From contig NZ_MDGR01000007.1 in NCBI RefSeq assembly GCF_002742335.1, forward strand, positions 3,724,501-3,788,500: a stretch of 64,000 nt of DNA. Reading direction: 5' to 3'. The position numbers and the translations under genes were made by a program. The DNA is from Reichenbachiella sp. 5M10. Lineage in GTDB: Bacteria; Bacteroidota; Bacteroidia; Cytophagales; Cyclobacteriaceae. Every line of letters starts with the position of its first letter. The first letter of the stretch is position 1. The notes under the pieces are model-generated. The model was given only the letters and a program-made list of their open reading frames with translations. It was not told the DNA's origin and ran no database searches. Below, piece by piece: positions 59,935-64,000 of the stretch.

Positions 59935-61083
59935 TCAAGCCAACTGCGCACAGTAGTCCTCATACATCTGCTCTGGAGACTCCCCCGCTAGATCTTCATC
60001 ATAGTACACATCAAATTGCTGCTCGATCATCGGTGGATAAACAAAAGTCCTCAAACCTCCCCAGCCATCATTCTCATGGTTGAAGGTGTTCCAGTTGTCA
60101 CCTGTCACCTCTGTGGTTTGTAGAATATACGCCCCTGTCGATTCGTTTTGGATGGCTTTCTGATGACGCAGTACTTTGCCATCAAACTCGTTGGGGAGTC
60201 CCGTGAACCTCAGGAGCACCTCCTCACCAACCTCTACTGCAGTGACTGTAAACTGCCCTGCACGATACACCATCGTGTTTGGAGCGAGCTTTGCCTTGTC
60301 CAATGCCTCTTTGGTCTCTTCTTCTGGTTTCGTCTGTCTCAAAGTCTCAATCTCTGAAAGCATAGTTTCCGCAGCCTCTCGCTGTGGCATTTGATCATCG
60401 AGTGACAGGTAATATGCGATTTCATGTTCTACATCTCCCGCAAACAACAACTTGCCTTCCCGATCTTCTCTCTCATTATACTGCGCCCACTTCTCTTCTA
60501 CTTGCTTCCACGCCTTGGCCGATTTATCGTCTATGTTTTTGAGTTCCCATACACCTAGGCTAGCCTGTAGCTGCAGGTTGTCAGGGAATGACTTGAGTGC
60601 TTGTTTGATATTCTCTACCACCGCATAAGCAGGAGCATCCGTGGTATTGAAAAGCTGAACCAATGTCTCCGATACACTCCCCATCCCAATACAGTATAGG
60701 TTGTTGTAATCACGGATCACAAGCAACTGCCCACGGGTCAGTGCAGGAAAATGCAACTCAAAGACATGCTCGGCTCTTTGCGTGATTTGTGGTTCGATGC
60801 GTTGGGTATAGTCATGGTTGACGACATCCAAATCCTGTGCAAAAAACGACGTGTGCTCATAGTGCCAATCCGGGCGATACACGATCACACGAATCGGGGT
60901 TTCATCCACGGGAGCATATTTGATTTGCCCCAATTTGTTGAACCCAAACTCCATCTGAATACTGTAAGGCTCGATGAGATAAAACGCTCCATCGATCAAA
61001 ACGTAATAGCCATACTCTGTCAAGTCAGTGACTGGATTGGCCTGTTGTGATTCTTCTCTTTGTGATTTCGAAAAATTGGTCAT
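59935..61083 (-). CDS. Hypothetical protein of unknown family
   Basis: A 382-residue soluble protein I do not recognise. N-terminal half: YGYYVLIDGAFYLIEPYSIQ, IRVIVYRPDWHYEHTSF, ELHFPALTRGQLLVIRDYNNLYCIGMG, suggesting beta structure. Middle: helical and charged (KAWKQVEEKWAQYNEREDRE). C-terminal: VYRAGQFTVTAVEVGEEVLLRF and a tail DEDLAGESPEQMYEDYCAQLA. No signal peptide or membrane span. Alone on the minus strand between the STAS-like gene and the RidA gene. Confidence 0.6.
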   Translation of the reverse strand: MTNFSKSQREESQQANPVTDLTEYGYYVLIDGAFYLIEPYSIQMEFGFNKLGQIKYAPVDETPIRVIVYRPDWHYEHTSFFAQDLDVVNHDYTQRIEPQITQRAEHVFELHFPALTRGQLLVIRDYNNLYCIGMGSVSETLVQLFNTTDAPAYAVVENIKQALKSFPDNLQLQASLGVWELKNIDDKSAKAWKQVEEKWAQYNEREDREGKLLFAGDVEHEIAYYLSLDDQMPQREAAETMLSEIETLRQTKPEEETKEALDKAKLAPNTMVYRAGQFTVTAVEVGEEVLLRFTGLPNEFDGKVLRHQKAIQNESTGAYILQTTEVTGDNWNTFNHENDGWGGLRTFVYPPMIEQQFDVYYDEDLAGESPEQMYEDYCAQLA

Positions 61084-61230
61084 AGTCTTTCCTTTTTGAT
61101 TAAATTTGAAAAATCAAACTAGTACACAATTTTCAAAAAGCCCATTTCCGAGCCAAAATCAACCCTTTTTAGGGAGGTACCACTCACTATTTTTAGGGAG
61201 GTCAGCGGTACCTACTAGGTCCCCTTCCCC

Positions 61231-61629
61231 CTATCTCTCCCCTCGTACCACAGTGGCTTCCAACTCTACGGTCAACGTGTCAAACAAAGACTGAACCTCG
61301 AGCAGCGTACTGGCCTGCTTGATACCATGTGCTGCAACCCAATCCTGAAAGACATCAAAGCAACCCAACAATTCTTCGGCAGAGGTAGTGTAAATATTCA
61401 ACCGGACAATGCCACTGGGTTCATAACCCGCCTCATGGATCACTTTTTCCAAGTTAGCAATTGCCAATAGCAATTGACTCCTCATGTCTTCGGCACTTGA
61501 TCCCCCATGCTCATCGACTGCTGCCTGTCCCGCTACATAGAGTACGGCTTCTGGTTGTTTGATTTCTACGGCCTGCACATAGCTTCGTGCATCCTGCCAT
61601 TGCCATGGGTTAATGACTCTCTTTTCCAT
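61231..61629 (-). CDS. RidA (YjgF) family protein
   Basis: A 132-residue RidA-family protein. The family removes reactive enamine/imine intermediates or has related deaminase activities. The start MEKRVINPWQWQDARSYVQA and EAVLYVAGQAAVDEHGG, then LLAIANLEKVIHEAG and a C-terminal TVELEATVVRG. The conserved catalytic Arg (in RLNIYTT) is present, and the terminal ExE-type segment LEATVV as well. The true ATG is at 61629; 61677 opens with unrelated residues. Lies downstream of the Crp/Fnr gene on the same strand (91 bases), possibly controlled by it. Confidence 0.85.
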   Translation of the reverse strand: MEKRVINPWQWQDARSYVQAVEIKQPEAVLYVAGQAAVDEHGGSSAEDMRSQLLLAIANLEKVIHEAGYEPSGIVRLNIYTTSAEELLGCFDVFQDWVAAHGIKQASTLLEVQSLFDTLTVELEATVVRGER

Positions 61630-61720
61630 TTGTATTTCGTTTATTGGTGAATTACAAAACTGGAGTGCAAGGCTCAACTCTACCTGTGACCTACGTCACA
61701 ATTACAAAAAAGACTAGAGT

Positions 61721-62284
61721 CTAGGAGGACAACCGGCTCAGCGTTTCGCGTGAGACACCTAGATACGAAGCGAGCTGTGTTTTGGAGACGCGCTGCAGCA
61801 AACTCGGATACTGAGCCAGTAACTGATCGTACCGTTCCTTGGCGCTGAGAGTCATCAGAGACAAGATTCGCTGTTGAGAAGCGATGAATCCTCTATTGGA
61901 TTTTTCAAGAAGAAACCGCTCCATCTTAGGTACTTCCTTGCGGAGTTTCTGATAGTTGTCCAGTGACAAGCACAAAACCACCGTATCTTCTAGGCACTTC
62001 AAGGACATGCTTGCTGTCCCTCTGTCAAAGTAAGCCATAAAGTCACTCTCCCACCAATCCTCCATCGCAAAAGACACGATGTACTCACGAGCCATGTCAT
62101 CCGTGTGTATTAGCTTGAGCAGTCCTTGACCTACATAATAGGCATAATCTACGCGCTCACCTTTTCGAAAAACGTACTGACGCTTTTTGAAAGTTTTGAC
62201 CGTAAAATGTACGAGCACCACCGAAAACTCCTCAGGGGTCAACTCCACTACACGGTCGATTTGTTTCTTTAGCTGCTGCTCCAT
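61721..62284 (-). CDS. Crp/Fnr-family transcriptional regulator
   Basis: A 187-residue regulator: cyclic-nucleotide-binding type domain (KKRQYVFRKGERVDYAYYVGQGLLKLIH) with a degenerate effector pocket, a dimer helix, and a C-terminal helix-turn-helix (RVSKTQLASYLGVSRETLSRL). It has no Fe-S cysteines of the Fnr kind. The start is the ATG at 62284 (or 62293). It is upstream of and probably regulates the RidA gene on the same strand; this is inferred from order only. Confidence 0.87.
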   Translation of the reverse strand: MEQQLKKQIDRVVELTPEEFSVVLVHFTVKTFKKRQYVFRKGERVDYAYYVGQGLLKLIHTDDMAREYIVSFAMEDWWESDFMAYFDRGTASMSLKCLEDTVVLCLSLDNYQKLRKEVPKMERFLLEKSNRGFIASQQRILSLMTLSAKERYDQLLAQYPSLLQRVSKTQLASYLGVSRETLSRLSS

Positions 62285-62542
62285 CCAGCACATAAAAGTA
62301 AACCAAACTGCGAGGATGACAGGTGTCCCATCCCACTAGTCTTCAAAAAATCAAACCTATAAAAAGAAATCTGTCATTGCTAGACTTGCTCCAATCCTGT
62401 GACAAACAGATGAAGACCCGCAAAGAAGGACGACTCGATTCTCATCGCTTATGGTGTGATTGGTTTTATTGATGAACTTATTCTGCATACATCCTCCTTC
62501 GTATCTAATATTGCAACACGATAATAACAAAGCAATACAGAC

Positions 62543-62800
62543 ATGAGACTACCGATTATAAAACACACATTGGAATTCGTCAAAGAAAACGACGAGGATT
62601 GGGTACACGAGACCATCGAACTGCTGGAGCATTTGGCGGATGCCAAGGGAATCAAAGACGAAGAACTCGAAGTGATCGGCGAACTCCTCTCCAACCTATA
62701 CGGCAGCCTAGAGGTTCACAAAGAAATCAAAAAAGGCACTGCAGAAAAAGACGCACTCAATGGCTTCATGAGCCGTGTGATGGGCTCTATCGGGAAGTAA
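62543..62800 (+). CDS. DUF6952 family small protein
   Basis: An 85-residue acidic soluble protein: PIIKHTLEFVKENDEDWVHE, TIELLEHLADAKGIKDEELE, VIGELLSNLYGSLEVHKEI, and NGFMSRVMGSIGK. The layout matches what I recall of the Bacteroidota DUF6952 family, function unknown. A helical protein. A strong terminator follows at 62872-62898. No neighbour suggests a role. Confidence 0.72.
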   Translation: MRLPIIKHTLEFVKENDEDWVHETIELLEHLADAKGIKDEELEVIGELLSNLYGSLEVHKEIKKGTAEKDALNGFMSRVMGSIGK

Positions 62801-62871
62801 ATTCTGGTATTAACCTGAGTTCGGTTTTAAATTTTGTTAAAGCCTCTCCTTATTCATGATGATCAAAAATA

Positions 62872-62898
62872 AACCCAGTTTAGACAACTGGGTTTTTA
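62872..62898 (+). terminator. Rho-independent terminator
   Basis: Stem AAACCCAGTT / AACTGGGTTT (10 bp) with loop TAGAC, followed by TT. Lies 71 bases after the DUF6952 gene and before the minus-strand peptide cluster. Confidence 0.85.
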
Positions 62899-62978
62899 CT
62901 TCTAAACTACAGGTTCAAGTCGTTATTCTAAAAAAACAAGCAGTAGTTCGATTTTTCAATTGAGAAATAGTAGTCAGA

Positions 62979-63131
62979 TTAGTCATTCGCCCACTTCAGG
63001 AATTCGACAACTCCTACTACTGACCCTGTCCCTACTGCCACTCCAACCACATACCCAAGTACCAAAGGAAAAACACCTCCGTCGATTTCCTTTAACTCGT
63101 CATTACTCATGACAGTAAGTTCCTAATCATT
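62979..63131 (-). CDS. Double-glycine leader peptide (bacteriocin-like), glycine-zipper core
   Basis: A 50-residue peptide gene too short for most gene finders. It begins MIRKLTVMSNDELKEIDGG, a 19-residue leader ending in Gly-Gly of the type cut by C39 peptidase domains of ABC exporters. A shorter start at residue 8 is possible. The 31-residue core VFPLVLGYVVGVAVGTGSVV and following GVVEFLKWAND has G-x3-G spacings as in two-peptide (class IIb) bacteriocins, which pair through such motifs. It lies 11 bases downstream of the small membrane peptide gene in a four-gene minus-strand series. Confidence 0.72.
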
Positions 63132-63142
63132 TAACATTCCAT

Positions 63143-63265
63143 CAGTCATAATTAATAACCTTAAAAAGGTTAACAAAAAACATAATACACAACGGCACCA
63201 ATAACTCCACATGCAATACCAAAAAGTACTCCTCGTAAGAATCGGTTCATAAATCCTGACTCCAT
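63143..63265 (-). CDS. Small membrane peptide, possible immunity protein
   Basis: A 40-residue peptide: MESGFMNRFLRGVLFGIACG and VIGAVVYYVFVNLFKVINYD. One transmembrane helix with G-x3-G spacing, positive N-terminal side and no Gly-Gly leader. A start at residue 6 is equally likely. It lies between the two leader peptides (6 bases after the first, 11 before the second) on the same strand. An immunity protein or a third leaderless peptide are the two readings; nothing in sequence decides. Confidence 0.55.
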
Positions 63266-63271
63266 AATCAA

Positions 63272-63427
63272 TTAAGTCAAAGCGTAATATGCACCAGCGC
63301 CTGTAGCTCCAACTCCAGCACCTCTAAAAAAAGCTCCCCAATTGAAGCTCAAAAACATCCCTCCATCAACTTCATTCATCTCAGATTGTCTCATCTCCAC
63401 AAGACCCAATTCATTCAAATTTTCCAT
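63272..63427 (-). CDS. Double-glycine leader peptide (bacteriocin-like)
   Basis: A 51-residue peptide. The leader ends EMRQSEMNEVDGG at residue 23; the E-[LM]-x-E-[IV]-DGG ending matches that of the second peptide (ELKEIDGG), so both should be processed by the same exporter. The 28-residue core begins MFLSFNWGAFFRGAGVGATG and ends AGAYYALT, with several GxxxG spacings. It lies 61 bases after the winged-helix gene. Antimicrobial or signalling function is inferred. Confidence 0.72.
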   Translation of the reverse strand: MENLNELGLVEMRQSEMNEVDGGMFLSFNWGAFFRGAGVGATGAGAYYALT

Positions 63428-63488
63428 TTTGTATTAAAACTTAAGTTAGACCTGCTCTTTGTTTGGGTGGCAGGAAGCACCCTTTATG

Positions 63489-63821
63489 CTAGCATGCAAC
63501 TAAGGTAGATTCGCAAAGTGAAATAAAATTGCACTCTGACTCTTTTAACAAAAAACCACCATCCGTCTTCATAACAACCTCTGAGCTAAGCACTTCAAAA
63601 TGAAAATCAATTTTAATTCTTCGATCTGTATAATAGTAGGTCTTATACACTTTGTCATACACGATGTCCGCGCCTAAATTTTTAAGAGACTCTATATGAT
63701 TGTACAGTTGTCTCTTGCTGATATTTAGACGTATTGCCAGCTCATCAGGTGTGCCTGTTGACTCAGAGATGATGAGCTTGTTGATCAATTGGATTCTCTC
63801 TATCTGTTTGATGAAATTCAT
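63489..63821 (-). CDS. Winged-helix (HTH_11 type) regulator
   Basis: A 110-residue protein with an N-terminal helix-turn-helix: IERIQLINKLIISESTGTPD, ELAIRLNISKRQLYNHIESL, then a wing (LGADIVYDKVYKTYYYTDRR). The last 30 residues (VVMKTDGGFLLKESECNFIS and LCESTLVAC) are unlike a DNA-binding domain and contain three cysteines. It overlaps the ABC exporter stop by 4 bases (ATGA), so it is made with it. Probably controls the peptide genes next door. Confidence 0.75.
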   Translation of the reverse strand: MNFIKQIERIQLINKLIISESTGTPDELAIRLNISKRQLYNHIESLKNLGADIVYDKVYKTYYYTDRRIKIDFHFEVLSSEVVMKTDGGFLLKESECNFISLCESTLVAC

Positions 63822-64000
63822 GAGGGTTGATTTTGGTAAGACAATGTATTGATATTCTCCTGCTGCCCCATCAATTGCTGATAGGGTTGATTGGACTGAG
63901 AAAGTTCTTCATGGCTGCCATTGGCGATGATATCCCCATTCTCTAGCAGCACTATCTGATCTGCCATGGTCACGGCATTGAGTCGATGTGAGGTAGAGAT
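63818..64000 (-). CDS. ABC exporter, C-terminal end (partial)
   Basis: Only the last 60 residues lie in the window. They match the end of an ABC-type exporter ATPase: H-loop STSHRLNAVTMADQIVLLEN, then GDIIANGSHEELSQSNQPYQ with the D/E-loop spacing, and QLMGQQ at the end. Together with the downstream Gly-Gly peptides a peptidase-containing (C39) bacteriocin exporter is expected, but that domain lies outside the window. The stop overlaps the winged-helix ATG. Confidence 0.82.
   Translation of the reverse strand: MSTSHRLNAVTMADQIVLLENGDIIANGSHEELSQSNQPYQQLMGQQENINTLSYQNQPS

Noticed and set aside
1-64000. Insertion sequences, integrases, prophage genes
   Set aside because: No transposase or integrase motif was recognised in any frame, and no terminal inverted repeats with target duplications were noticed.

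Overview
The window is chromosomal DNA of a free-living member of the Bacteroidota, most likely a gliding or marine Cytophagales-type lineage. I do not name a genus. The evidence is: promoters of the TTTG-N19-TAnnTTTG type (clearest before rimP), almost no Shine-Dalgarno sequences, a Bacteroidota-type HU-like protein, a giant PKD-repeat protein ending in a type IX secretion (T9SS) sorting domain, DUF4783 and DUF6952 proteins, many SpLip-type lipoproteins and a LytS/LytTR pair.

Layout. 1-12.4 kb is a polysaccharide locus read rightwards: two sulfotransferase domains (one fused to an acyltransferase), a DegT-type sugar aminotransferase, a second hexapeptide acyltransferase, a WecF-like transferase and six further glycosyltransferases, interrupted by an HU-like gene on the other strand and by a glycosyltransferase remnant. 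12.5-17.5 kb is one 1658-residue T9SS cargo protein with a recent internal duplication. 17.7-20.7 kb holds gcvT-comB, a DUF4783 protein and two tandem paralogous small proteins. 20.9-26.8 kb, leftward, holds a membrane glycosyltransferase, dgt, a short-chain dehydrogenase, a fatty acid hydroxylase-type membrane protein and an SRPBCC protein. 27-32.1 kb is the rimP-nusA-infB operon followed by tRNA-Arg(ACG). 32.5-43.1 kb holds a caspase-like protein, a lipoprotein/outer-membrane-protein block, a sugar isomerase and oxidoreductase pair, a lipoprotein hydrolase and an OmpR-type two-component system. 43.3-48.1 kb holds DUF1573 and DUF3124 proteins, map, a SPOR-like protein and fumC. 48.3-52.1 kb is an imelysin / di-haem peroxidase-like / imelysin lipoprotein operon, followed by a SpoU methyltransferase and mutS.

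Two regions stand out. (1) 55.5-59.3 kb: a LytTR response regulator and LytS-type kinase lie next to a small exported protein gene and three tandem ~470-bp units. Each unit carries a structured, terminator-ended, apparently non-coding transcript on the minus strand. All four transcripts are preceded by the same module: a TAnnNTTG-like element, then 32 bp further upstream two GGTGAAGT-like direct repeats starting exactly 21 bp apart. That is the geometry expected of a LytTR operator. I read this as a two-component system controlling a multicopy small-RNA family plus one exported protein. (2) 63.0-64.0 kb: unannotated-size peptide genes. Two peptides have double-glycine leaders followed by glycine-zipper cores, with a small membrane peptide between them, a winged-helix regulator upstream, and the C-terminus of an ABC exporter running off the window edge. 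This looks like a bacteriocin-like or signalling-peptide export locus.

No CRISPR array, rRNA, integrase or insertion sequence was seen.
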